Part shown: positions 34,611 through 42,386 of the stretch, in pieces
Position numbering within the stretch: the first letter of the stretch is position 1
Layout: the number at the start of each line of letters is the position of its first letter
From: Candidatus Zymogenaceae bacterium
Lineage (GTDB): Bacteria; Desulfobacterota; Zymogenia; Zymogenales; Zymogenaceae
Assembly (NCBI GenBank): GCA_016933535.1
Contig: JAFGAS010000068.1
Location: 1 to 64,000 of the forward strand
Direction of reading: 5' to 3'
DNA: 64,000 nt
The notes under the pieces: model-generated
The model's input: the letters and a program-made list of their open reading frames with translations, nothing else
Told to the model about the DNA's origin: nothing
Databases searched by the model: none
Program-made: the position numbers and the translations under genes

Positions 34611-35546
34611 ATGAAGATCGGTCACCTTGATCTTCGCTCTCGCCTGCTGGCCGCCCCCATGGCCGGCGTCATCGACGTCAGTATGCGCATCCTCCTGATC
34701 CGATACGGGGCGGGCATGGTCTTTTCGGAGATGATCAGTGCGGAGGGCGTCAGGAGAAACCAGAAAGGAAGCACGGCCCTCATAACCTGCCATCCCCAAG
34801 AGTCGCCGTGCGCCGTTCAACTCTTTGGGAGAGACCCGTTGGTCCTTGCCGAGGCCGGCAGGTACGCGCAAGAACGGGGGGCGGCACTGATAGATATCAA
34901 CATGGGGTGCCCGGTTAAAAAGGTCGTCCGTCAGGGGGCGGGGGCGGCGCTCCTCAGAGAGCCGGAGTTGTGTGCACGGATCGTTGACTCGATGGTGCGG
35001 GCGGTAACGCTGCCGGTAACGGCCAAAATCCGTGCGGGATGGGACACAGCTTCGATAAACTATCGTGAGGTCGGCGCCCGGTTGATGGATGCCGGGGCCG
35101 CAGCGGTAATCTTTCATCCACGGACGGCCGTTCAGTTATTTACCGGAGAGGCGGACTGGTCTCTCGTGGGAGATCTGGCCGAATGTCTTCCCCTTCCGGT
35201 AATCGGCAGCGGGGATATCACGAGCCGCCGGCAGGCCTATGAGCGGATCGCCGAGACCGGCGCCGCCTTCGTCATGATTGGGAGGGCCGCCATGGGTCGG
35301 CCCTGGGTCTTTTCATTGGAGGCGCATGAACCGGCTCCACACGATCTCTATCCCATTGTCGGACAACATCGACTGCTCATTGAGGAACTCTATCCGCCGA
35401 GAAAGGCGGTCTCCGTCCTCAAGAGACACTGTGTCTATTATATACGTGGGCTCGCCGGAGCGGCGTCGATGCGGGCAACCCTGATGAAAAGCGAGACCAC
35501 GGATGCTATCATGGCGTTGATGAGCGATTACCTCTTGGGCGATTGA
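34611..35546 (+). CDS. dus: tRNA-dihydrouridine synthase
   Basis: The 311-aa flavoprotein has the Dus TIM-barrel landmarks: LLAAPMAGVIDVSMR at the N-terminus, FSEMISAEGV, the catalytic Cys in DINMGCPVKKVVRQGAGAAL, TAKIRAGWD, FHPRTAVQLFTGEADW and GSGDITS...FVMIGRAAMGRPW. It reduces uridine to dihydrouridine in the tRNA D-loop using FMN and NADPH. The overall pattern is DusB-like. It begins five bases after the diadenylate cyclase stop, so it is in the same operon. Confidence 0.93.
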   Translation: MKIGHLDLRSRLLAAPMAGVIDVSMRILLIRYGAGMVFSEMISAEGVRRNQKGSTALITCHPQESPCAVQLFGRDPLVLAEAGRYAQERGAALIDINMGCPVKKVVRQGAGAALLREPELCARIVDSMVRAVTLPVTAKIRAGWDTASINYREVGARLMDAGAAAVIFHPRTAVQLFTGEADWSLVGDLAECLPLPVIGSGDITSRRQAYERIAETGAAFVMIGRAAMGRPWVFSLEAHEPAPHDLYPIVGQHRLLIEELYPPRKAVSVLKRHCVYYIRGLAGAASMRATLMKSETTDAIMALMSDYLLGD

Positions 35547-35556
35547 CGGAATATCC

Positions 35557-36915
35557 ATGCAACAGACTCTCGAATCTCAATCAGCCAAACAGGCGGTGAT
35601 TTTTCAGTTGGCCGACGATGCCGCGCGGGCAGTTACGGAGACACTGGAGGGACAAAGAATCACGGTCGGCCGGGAATCGCATCTGGTCGATCTGCGCCGC
35701 ATTCTGAAGACGGATCGCCCGGATTATCTCTTTATCGGATCATCGTATCTTCTCAAACGGGGGGAAGCCCTCTTGGCTTCGATTAAAAAGGGCCGACCCG
35801 ACATTCCGATTATCATCGCCGTTACCGGGAAGGATCGGGAGCGCCTCCTGCCGATGCTCGGATCCCACGTTTCCGGATTTCTCCACGAGCCCTACTACCA
35901 GAAAGAAATACTCTTTGTCCTTTCGTCGGCCGGCCGGATGATCGATACGGAGATAAGGAACAAGATCGCCCAGCAATTAGCGACAAACCTCGGTAATCCC
36001 CACAAGGTCTTCATAGGGAGGTCTCGCAACGCCCAGCAGGCGCGCAGGGATACAATAGCGGCCCGGAAGGGAAGCGGTCATGTCCTGTTTATCGGGGAGA
36101 GCGGAACGGGAAAGACGCAGCTGTCATTCTGCGTCCACCTGAAACCGGGGCGTTTCCTGGCTCCCCTGAGCCTTTACGATCCGCTCGTTGACCTGAAGAA
36201 GAAGAGACGAAGCGTCTCCCCGTTTGATGATGCCTATCCTTCGGGAACGTTGATTGTCAAGAACAGCCAGCGTCTTGTGGCACGGGAGGCGCTACTGATC
36301 GAGTCGATGCTCAATAAGGATGTCGGTTCGGGCAGGAAGGCGCCGCGGCTTATTATTCACCACGATCCCTCCCTCGGTATCGATGAACGGTTTGACCGAT
36401 CCCGATTTGCCCACGTGATCCGTATAGAACCCTTGCGGCAGCGTCCCGAAGATATCGGGGCGATATTCGGCTATTACGTGAATAGTCTTTCGGCGGCGCT
36501 CGGCAATCCGCAGGTTTCGATAACCCCCTCGGCACGAAAGATGCTTGTACGCTATTCGTGGCCGAAAAACGTTCGAGATCTCATCGGATTGGTCATTTTT
36601 CTTATGGTCACGGAAAACGGAGGAATGGTCGACCCGCTGTCGCTTCCCGATTTCATCACGCGAACCGACCCCGATCCCTTTGGAAGGCTCTCTCTGGAAA
36701 ACCTTCTCTCATCCAAACTAAAACCCATCGTATCCCAAATGGATCTTAACAAGGTCGAGGGTCTTTACAACATAATCATCGCCCGGGTGGAAATGCCGCT
36801 CATCAAACTGGTACTTGACCGAACCCACCGCAACCAGTCCCAGGCGGCAAAGATACTCGGCATCAACCGGAACACCCTCAAGAAGAAGATCGATGAGTAT
36901 CGGATCGGCAAATAA
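35557..36915 (+). CDS. Degenerate NtrC-like protein: receiver-like, AAA+ without GAFTGA, Fis-type HTH
   Basis: The 452-aa protein has the plan of a sigma-54 enhancer-binding protein. The N-terminal 130 residues resemble a receiver (RPDYLFIGSSYLL, IIAVTGKDRERLLPM) but the phospho-acceptor Asp is replaced. The AAA+ domain has a good Walker A (FIGESGTGKTQLS, 180-187) and an R-finger-like end (YSWPKNVRDLIGLV). Walker B is eroded (GTLIVKNSQRL) and the sigma-54 loop GAFTGA is absent. The C-terminus is an intact Fis-like HTH (RNQSQAAKILGINRNTLKKKI). It is probably a DNA-binding protein that does not activate sigma-54. It starts ten bases after dus. Confidence 0.78.
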   Translation: MQQTLESQSAKQAVIFQLADDAARAVTETLEGQRITVGRESHLVDLRRILKTDRPDYLFIGSSYLLKRGEALLASIKKGRPDIPIIIAVTGKDRERLLPMLGSHVSGFLHEPYYQKEILFVLSSAGRMIDTEIRNKIAQQLATNLGNPHKVFIGRSRNAQQARRDTIAARKGSGHVLFIGESGTGKTQLSFCVHLKPGRFLAPLSLYDPLVDLKKKRRSVSPFDDAYPSGTLIVKNSQRLVAREALLIESMLNKDVGSGRKAPRLIIHHDPSLGIDERFDRSRFAHVIRIEPLRQRPEDIGAIFGYYVNSLSAALGNPQVSITPSARKMLVRYSWPKNVRDLIGLVIFLMVTENGGMVDPLSLPDFITRTDPDPFGRLSLENLLSSKLKPIVSQMDLNKVEGLYNIIIARVEMPLIKLVLDRTHRNQSQAAKILGINRNTLKKKIDEYRIGK

Positions 36916-36943
36916 GGCGATCCGCCGATCCGACTGATTCCCC

Positions 36944-36972
36944 TTGACAGTGTGATTCCCTTTTTATATTAT
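36944..36972 (+). promoter_or_regulatory. Sigma-70 promoter of gmhA
   Basis: TTGACA (36944-36949) and TATTAT (36967-36972) are 17 bases apart. The leader to the ATG at 37000 is about 20 nt and includes GAGGAG at good spacing. Confidence 0.82.
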
Positions 36973-36999
36973 TGACTTCCCTATATTGCAGAGGAGTAT

Positions 37000-37581
37000 A
37001 TGGATCCGGTTATACGGGACGCGTTTATCGATTCTGCCCAGATTAAGACAAAATTCGCAGAGACATATGAAAAGAAGATCGACGAGGTAGCCGAACTGAT
37101 CGTCAAGGCCTTCAAGGCGGGCAATAAAGTGTTGTTGTTTGGAAACGGGGGGAGCGCGGCCGACTGTCAGCATATTGCGGCCGAATTCGTCAATCGTTTC
37201 AAGATAGACCGACCCCCTTTGCCGGCTATTGCCCTGACGACCGACACGTCGATCATCACGAGCATCGGTAACGATTTTGACTTTTCCGATATTTTTGTAA
37301 AACAGATTAAGGCCATCGGGACCAAGGGCGATATCGCCGTGGCTATCAGCACGAGCGGCAGGTCACCTAATATTACCAAGGCCCTGGATGCGGCCGCGAA
37401 GCTTGACATCATCACGGTCCTCTTTACCGGTGGGGACGGGGGGGCCGCCCTCGAAATGGCAGGGTATGTGTTTGTCGTCCCTTCGAATAGCACACCGCGG
37501 ATTCAGGAGGTGCACATCGTCCTCGGGCATGTCTTGTGCGAGCTGGTGGACAATAAGCTTTTCCCGGGTGCAGCCGCATGA
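37000..37581 (+). CDS. gmhA: Phosphoheptose isomerase (sedoheptulose-7-phosphate isomerase)
   Basis: The 193-aa SIS-domain protein carries the GmhA motifs: LLFGNGGSAADCQHIAAEFVNRF, ALTTDTSIITSIGNDF, AISTSGRSPNITKAL and IQEVHIVLGHVLCELVD with the active-site His residues. It turns sedoheptulose-7-phosphate into D-glycero-heptose-7-phosphate, the first step to the heptose of the lipopolysaccharide inner core. Length and motifs are standard. A consensus promoter sits upstream, and the last four bases overlap the start of the next gene. No other heptose genes are visible nearby. Confidence 0.95.
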   Translation: MDPVIRDAFIDSAQIKTKFAETYEKKIDEVAELIVKAFKAGNKVLLFGNGGSAADCQHIAAEFVNRFKIDRPPLPAIALTTDTSIITSIGNDFDFSDIFVKQIKAIGTKGDIAVAISTSGRSPNITKALDAAAKLDIITVLFTGGDGGAALEMAGYVFVVPSNSTPRIQEVHIVLGHVLCELVDNKLFPGAAA

Positions 37582-38543
37582 CCAGACGTGAGCCTATTGC
37601 CCTGGATTTATCGAGGATAAGGACTTATTCCCTGATGGATCGTACGAGCAAGGTAACGGTGGCCGATTTTGCCCGCCCGCCGGCGGTTGGACTAACGATT
37701 GGGGAGTTCATCGAGGGGCTGGGGAAAATCCTTGCCGCCGGGGACCTTAGGACGGTGATCGGGGCGGTTGTGAGAGCGGTTGAAGCCGGGCGGCCGGTAA
37801 TGGCCGCCATGGGCGCCCACGTTATCAAGGTGGGCCTTTCTCCCCTCATTATCGATCTTATGGAACGGGGAATCATCAGCCTGGTGGCCCTCAACGGCGC
37901 GGGAATCATACACGATTTTGAGCTGGCCTACGCCGGGTTCACCTCGGAAGACGTGGATACGGTCCTTGACGGTGGGGCATTCGGAATGGCCCGGGAGACG
38001 TCCCAATTTCTCAACGAGGCGGTCCGTGAAGGGGCGGGCAATGGTCAGGGCATCGGGCGTGCCGTTGGAGCGATGATCGAACAAAAGGGTCTTCCCTATC
38101 GTCAGCACAGCATCCTGGCGGCGGGGGTAAGGCTCGGCATTCCCGTAACGGTGCATGTGGCGCTCGGAACGGATATTATCCATATGCACCCGGATGCTTC
38201 CGGGGAGGCGATCGGCAAGGGATCGCTTATCGACTTTCACACGTTTGCCTCGGCAGTGGCCGGTCTTTCGGGAGGTGTCTACTTAAATATCGGTTCGGCG
38301 GTGATACTGCCGGAGGTCTTCCTCAAGGCGATCTCACTGGCACAAAACGTGGGTGCGACTATCGAGGACTTCACGACGGTCAATATGGATTTTATCCGCC
38401 AGTACCGTCCCCAGACGAATGTGGTAAGACGGCCGACGGCGAAAACGGGAAGGGGTATTACGCTGATCGGCCATCACGAGATTATGGTGCCGCTGGTCTG
38501 CGCGGGGATTATCGATGCCCTCGGGACACGGAAAAACAAATAA
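37578..38543 (+). CDS. Deoxyhypusine-synthase-like protein
   Basis: The 321-aa product fits the deoxyhypusine-synthase fold by eye: GAHVIKVGLSPLIIDLMERG, LNGAGIIHDFELAYAG, GIPVTVHVALGTDIIHMHP, and a C-terminal GITLIGHHEIMVPLVCAGII that lines up with the end of eukaryotic DHS. The catalytic Lys that carries the aminobutyl group in true DHS is not in an obvious equivalent place (only TAKTGRG near the end). Bacteria have no eIF5A, so another NAD-dependent reaction is likely. It overlaps gmhA by four bases, so it is translated with it. The family call is moderate; function is unknown. Confidence 0.5.
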   Translation: MTRREPIALDLSRIRTYSLMDRTSKVTVADFARPPAVGLTIGEFIEGLGKILAAGDLRTVIGAVVRAVEAGRPVMAAMGAHVIKVGLSPLIIDLMERGIISLVALNGAGIIHDFELAYAGFTSEDVDTVLDGGAFGMARETSQFLNEAVREGAGNGQGIGRAVGAMIEQKGLPYRQHSILAAGVRLGIPVTVHVALGTDIIHMHPDASGEAIGKGSLIDFHTFASAVAGLSGGVYLNIGSAVILPEVFLKAISLAQNVGATIEDFTTVNMDFIRQYRPQTNVVRRPTAKTGRGITLIGHHEIMVPLVCAGIIDALGTRKNK

Positions 38544-38604
38544 GCCGGTCTCAGAAGCGAAGAAGAAATACCCCCGATAGCTGACCGGCCGGAGGGTCGT
38601 ATTA

Positions 38605-38994
38605 ATGGTAAAAACGACAACAGCCTCGGCAGAAAACGGGCCTCAAAGTAAACGCGCCCGTCTGTTTGGATTATCGGCCGCTATCGGCGTCGGTATAATC
38701 CTGTCTGTGGCAGGAGCCTGGGTGGTCTATGGGTCCGCCGAGGGTATAATTGGGACCCGTGAACCTCTGGAGGTGGGCAGCGAGGCGGCAACGCCGCCCG
38801 GCGCTGCGTATCCGGATATATGGTCAACGGGGGAGGAGTTCGTCAACGGCCTTATGAATGGTTCAATCCGTTCCGAAACGGGCGTACGAATAGTCTCCCA
38901 ACTATTTATCAATGCGAGCGACGGTGTCTTGACCAAAGAAGAAATCGGGAGTATACTGCAACAGATGAGGCGCGTGCATGGCATGAGTCTTTGA
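38605..38994 (+). CDS. Small single-pass membrane protein, hypothetical
   Basis: The 129-aa protein has a basic N-terminus, one transmembrane helix (LFGLSAAIGVGIILSVAGAWVVY, about residues 21-43), and an outer domain of about 85 residues that begins with a disordered Ala/Pro-rich stretch. The C-terminal part (FINASDGVLTKEEIGSIL) faintly resembles half of an EF-hand loop but lacks the first ligands. I do not recognise the family. It is followed after 22 bp by a stand-alone receiver gene on the same strand. Confidence 0.6.
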   Translation: MVKTTTASAENGPQSKRARLFGLSAAIGVGIILSVAGAWVVYGSAEGIIGTREPLEVGSEAATPPGAAYPDIWSTGEEFVNGLMNGSIRSETGVRIVSQLFINASDGVLTKEEIGSILQQMRRVHGMSL

Positions 38995-39016
38995 GAAGAA
39001 TGATACCGAGGATGGC

Positions 39017-39406
39017 ATGGAAAATAAAAAACGGGTGCTCATCGTCGATGACAACCACTTCTTTCGGGAAGTCATGACCAATGAGTTCAGTGAGGCTGGC
39101 TTTGACGTATTTGCCGCCGAAGATGGCCAAGAGGGGCTCCGTAAGTTCGAGAAGATGCACCCCGACGTCGTCATCGTAGATAAAATCATGCCGAAGATGG
39201 GCGGCACGCGGTTTATGAAAAAAGCCCAGGAGCTCGATTTTTCCAAGGATGTCCTTTTTGTCACGGTTAGCTCGATGATATCGGAGCCACCTCACGAACA
39301 CCATCACGATGTCCTCGGCTCAAAGGTACATATCCCCAAGACCACCAGACCCATCGATATCGTGATCCTCGTGGAACAGCTTCTGTCGAGGAAAGCAGCC
39401 AAGTAA
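39017..39406 (+). CDS. Single-domain response regulator
   Basis: The 129-aa product is only a receiver domain: VLIVDDNHFF (acidic pair), VVIVDKIMPKMGG (phospho-acceptor Asp near residue 54), FVTVSSM (Thr/Ser switch) and HIPKTTRPIDIV (conserved Lys). No output domain is present, so it works as a CheY- or Spo0F-type relay. An insertion with PPHEHHHDVLG precedes the Lys strand; the His cluster is unusual. No kinase gene is adjacent, and the one upstream codes for a small membrane protein. Confidence 0.9.
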   Translation: MENKKRVLIVDDNHFFREVMTNEFSEAGFDVFAAEDGQEGLRKFEKMHPDVVIVDKIMPKMGGTRFMKKAQELDFSKDVLFVTVSSMISEPPHEHHHDVLGSKVHIPKTTRPIDIVILVEQLLSRKAAK

Positions 39407-39432
39407 TCGGATTCGCATTCTTTCGGTATCAT

Positions 39433-39490
39433 GCGTGCCGCCTAAAGAGGGCGGTATTTTACTTACACGATGCCGGTATACTTACCGGCA
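39433..39490 (+). promoter_or_regulatory. Two hairpins upstream of the tetrapyrrole operon
   Basis: CCGCC-N7-GGCGG followed by TATTTT (39438-39460) could end the receiver gene transcript. Next, TGCCGGTA-TACT-TACCGGCA (39471-39490) is a perfect 8-bp stem with a four-base loop, 25 bases before the GTG of the first heme gene. It could be an operator or a leader hairpin. Confidence 0.4.
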
Positions 39491-39515
39491 CACGTCGAGC
39501 GCGGAGGTAGGATCG

Positions 39516-40199
39516 GTGGGCTTGTTCGGTATATTTTTAGAGCTTGCGGGCCGTGCCTGCCTCGTGGTGGGCGGTGGAGCCGTGGGGACCAGAAAAGTGA
39601 CATCGCTCCTGGACGCGGGAGGACACGTCACGGTGGTATCCCGGGAGCTAACGTCGGAGCTGAGAAAACTCATCGACGAGGGTGAGGCGGCCTATATCAG
39701 CGGGTCGTTTGAGCCCGAGCACCTTACGGGTGTGTCTCTGTGCGTTTCGGCAATGGATGAGCGCGACGAAAACGAAAAGGTGGCCGGATCCTGCCGGGAG
39801 CACGGAGTGCTCGTCAACGTCGTAGATGACCCCTCTCTCTCCGACTTCTTCTTTCCTTCGGTGGTGCGCAGGGGGGACCTGGTGATCGCCCTTTCTTCGG
39901 GCGGTGTTGCGCCGTCGATGATAAAGCGGATTCGGCAGGACCTGGAAGCACAATACGGTCGGGAGTATGAGCCCGCCCTTAAGATCCTGGGACGGCTCAG
40001 GGAAAGGCTCAGAGAGGCCGGCGTTACGGGAGACAGCCTGGCCGACGTCATGGGACGGGCGGCCGATCTTCCCCTGGCGGCGATGATATCCGACAAGCGG
40101 GGCGACGAGATTATCCTGAGGATACGGGAGGCCCTCGTCGACGGCGGCGTGGCAGGGACCGTCGAGATTAACGACCTGTTGGATACTGAGAAAAGATGA
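39516..40199 (+). CDS. Precorrin-2 dehydrogenase / sirohydrochlorin ferrochelatase-type protein
   Basis: The 227-aa protein has an NAD-binding start (RACLVVGGGAVGTRKVTSLLDAG), then the Met8/CysG-B-like core (CVSAMDERDENEKVA, VNVVDDPSLSDFFFPSVVRRGDL, ALSSGGVAPSMIKRIR). It oxidises precorrin-2 to sirohydrochlorin and may insert iron. It is the usual first gene of hem operons of this kind, where the name HemA-concentration protein or CysG-like is used. I take the GTG at 39516 with GGAGGT before it; the track start at 39435 is too far upstream. It overlaps hemA by four bases. Confidence 0.9.
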   Translation: MGLFGIFLELAGRACLVVGGGAVGTRKVTSLLDAGGHVTVVSRELTSELRKLIDEGEAAYISGSFEPEHLTGVSLCVSAMDERDENEKVAGSCREHGVLVNVVDDPSLSDFFFPSVVRRGDLVIALSSGGVAPSMIKRIRQDLEAQYGREYEPALKILGRLRERLREAGVTGDSLADVMGRAADLPLAAMISDKRGDEIILRIREALVDGGVAGTVEINDLLDTEKR

Positions 40200-41509
40200 C
40201 GACGAAACGAAACATGACCCTATTTCTTGTAGGGGTGAGCCATAAATCTGCGCCGGTGGATGTTCGGGAGAAAATGGGCATCGGTCAGGAATCAGCGGAA
40301 AGATTCCTGAAAGGGCTGGCTACCTCCCCCGATATCGATGAATGTCTGGTGCTTTCCACCTGCAACCGGGTGGAGATATTGGGATTGTCTCCCGATGTAT
40401 CGGCGGCGGTAACGCACGCTATCTCGTATCTCGGTTTGTTTCACGGCAGGGACCCTTCCGCGATGAAGAACTACTTCTATATCAAAGAGGATCGAGATGC
40501 CGTCCGGCACGTCCTTCGCGTGAGCTCGTCGCTTGACTCGATGGTGGTCGGTGAGCCACAGATACTGGGACAGGTAAAGGACTCCTACCGGGCGGCGACG
40601 GCGTCGGATACCTCCGGGCCGGTCCTCAACCGATTACTGCATCGGGCCTTTTTTACCGCAAAACGGGTCAAGAACGAAACCGGCATTGCGTCCCGGCCCG
40701 TCTCCATCAGCTCGGCCGCGCTCTGGCTCTGCGAGGAGTCGCTGGGTGGTCCCTCCGGGAAAAGCATCCTCATGATCGGCGCGGGAGAAATGGGAGAGGA
40801 AACCCTCAAGCAGCTTGCCTGCGCCCAGCCGGGGGAAATACGTATCGCCAACCGAACGAGGGAAACGGCCCAGCGCCTCTGCGAACGGTTCGTGGGTAAA
40901 TACGTCGTCTGGGAAGACCTCGCACAGGCCATCGGATCGGCCGATATCGTCATTTCCTGCACCGGGTCAGAACGACCCATCATTACATCACCGATGATTG
41001 CCCGGGCGCTCAATGGCCGCAACGGGAGACCGCTGGCAATTATAGATATTGCCGTTCCACGGGACGTCGACGAGAACGTGGGTGACATCGCCGGGGTATC
41101 GCTCTATAACATCGACAGCCTCAACGCGGTGGTGAGAAAAAACATCACCGAGCGCGAATCGGACGCCGTCCGATCGGAGCGAATTGTCGAGGAGGAAACG
41201 GCCAAATTCATGGGCTGGCTTGATTCATTGGACCTCGTGCCGACGATTGTACTGTTGAGGAAAAAACTGAAGCTGATCGGTGATGAAGAGGTCAGAAAGA
41301 CGCTCGCGTCCTGGGAAGGACTCGGCGATGATGAGATCCGGCGCGTACGGCTTCTCGTCAATGCAATTATCAACAAGGTACTGCACGACCCCACGGTCTA
41401 TCTAAAGCGCGATGTCCAGACCACAGGATCGTCAACCGTTGAGCTGATTCGGGGCTTATTCGGCCTCGACGGGGAGGATGCCGATGATCAGGATCGGGAC
41501 AAGGGGTAG
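40196..41509 (+). CDS. hemA: Glutamyl-tRNA reductase
   Basis: The 437-aa protein has the GluTR hallmarks: VGVSHKSAPVDVREK, the catalytic Cys in LVLSTCNRVEILG, SLDSMVVGEPQILGQVK, the NADPH site MIGAGEMGEETLKQLA, and a C-terminal dimerisation helix. It reduces Glu-tRNA to glutamate-1-semialdehyde, the committed step of C5-pathway tetrapyrrole synthesis. The start overlaps the preceding stop (ATGA); the ATG 18 bases downstream (MTLFLVGV) is also possible. Length is standard. Confidence 0.97.
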   Translation: MTTKRNMTLFLVGVSHKSAPVDVREKMGIGQESAERFLKGLATSPDIDECLVLSTCNRVEILGLSPDVSAAVTHAISYLGLFHGRDPSAMKNYFYIKEDRDAVRHVLRVSSSLDSMVVGEPQILGQVKDSYRAATASDTSGPVLNRLLHRAFFTAKRVKNETGIASRPVSISSAALWLCEESLGGPSGKSILMIGAGEMGEETLKQLACAQPGEIRIANRTRETAQRLCERFVGKYVVWEDLAQAIGSADIVISCTGSERPIITSPMIARALNGRNGRPLAIIDIAVPRDVDENVGDIAGVSLYNIDSLNAVVRKNITERESDAVRSERIVEEETAKFMGWLDSLDLVPTIVLLRKKLKLIGDEEVRKTLASWEGLGDDEIRRVRLLVNAIINKVLHDPTVYLKRDVQTTGSSTVELIRGLFGLDGEDADDQDRDKG

Positions 41510-42386
41510 CCCCCTTGCCCTTGTCCAGGCCCGCGCCGTCGCCCAAATGCTTACGGCGGCTCGGCCCGGGTGTGAATGTGAGATCGTCACGATCACGACA
41601 CAAGGCGACCGGATACTGAAGACCTCCCTCTGGGAAATCGGGGGGAAGGGGCTTTTCGTCAAGGAAATTGAAACGGCGCTCATCGAAGGACGCATCGACC
41701 TGGCGGTGCACAGCATGAAGGATATGCCCCAGGAAATACCTGCGGAGCTGGCGGTCGGGGCGGTGCCGAAGCGGGAAGATATTCGAGACGTGGTGGTGAC
41801 CCGCGTTCCCGTTAAGAACATTGACAGTATCCCGGCGGGCCTCGTCATTGGGACGTCCAGCCTGAGGAGAAAAGCGCAGATTCTCAGGGCCAGGCCCGAC
41901 CTAACGGTGTCATCGGTGAGGGGAAATGTCGGCACGAGGCTCAAAAAGCTCAACGGCAGTGAGTATGGAGGCGTGATCCTGGCGGCGGCCGGGATGCGCC
42001 GGTTGGGAATCGAGGCGGAGCATACCCTTTCCCTGGCTCCGGAAGATTTTATTCCGGCGGCGGGGCAGGGGGCGCTGGCTCTGGAGGTGAGGCGCGGAGA
42101 GGAAGGCCTCGTGGCCCATCTTGACGACGGCGACACGAGCCGGGCGGTTTTATGCGAACGGGCCTTTATCGAGTGCCTCGGGGCGTCGTGCCGCTCTGCG
42201 GTGGGGGCCTGGGCCCGGGAACAGGAGGGGCGGCTCACCATTACCGGACGGGTACTTACTCCGGACGGAGGACGGATGATAGAGGGGGAGCTAACAGGCC
42301 TCCCCCGGGACGGACATGAAATCGGCACCGCCCTTGCCGAGGAATTTTTAAGCCGGGGCGCGCGCGCGTTACTTGAGGAAGAGTAG
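41478..42386 (+). CDS. hemC: Porphobilinogen deaminase (hydroxymethylbilane synthase)
   Basis: The 302-aa product has RIGTRGSPLALVQA at the N-terminus, KEIETALIEGRIDLAVHSMKDMP, GTSSLRRKAQ, RGNVGTRLKKL, the active-site loop AAGQGALALEVR, and a dipyrromethane-cofactor Cys in ECLGASCRSAVGA. It joins four porphobilinogens to hydroxymethylbilane. It overlaps hemA by 32 bases, so translation is coupled. hemB is not in the window. Confidence 0.97.
   Translation: MPMIRIGTRGSPLALVQARAVAQMLTAARPGCECEIVTITTQGDRILKTSLWEIGGKGLFVKEIETALIEGRIDLAVHSMKDMPQEIPAELAVGAVPKREDIRDVVVTRVPVKNIDSIPAGLVIGTSSLRRKAQILRARPDLTVSSVRGNVGTRLKKLNGSEYGGVILAAAGMRRLGIEAEHTLSLAPEDFIPAAGQGALALEVRRGEEGLVAHLDDGDTSRAVLCERAFIECLGASCRSAVGAWAREQEGRLTITGRVLTPDGGRMIEGELTGLPRDGHEIGTALAEEFLSRGARALLEEE

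Noticed and set aside
38900-38994. EF-hand in the small membrane protein
   Set aside because: Only the second half of the loop (DGVLTKEE) fits; the first calcium ligands are missing.
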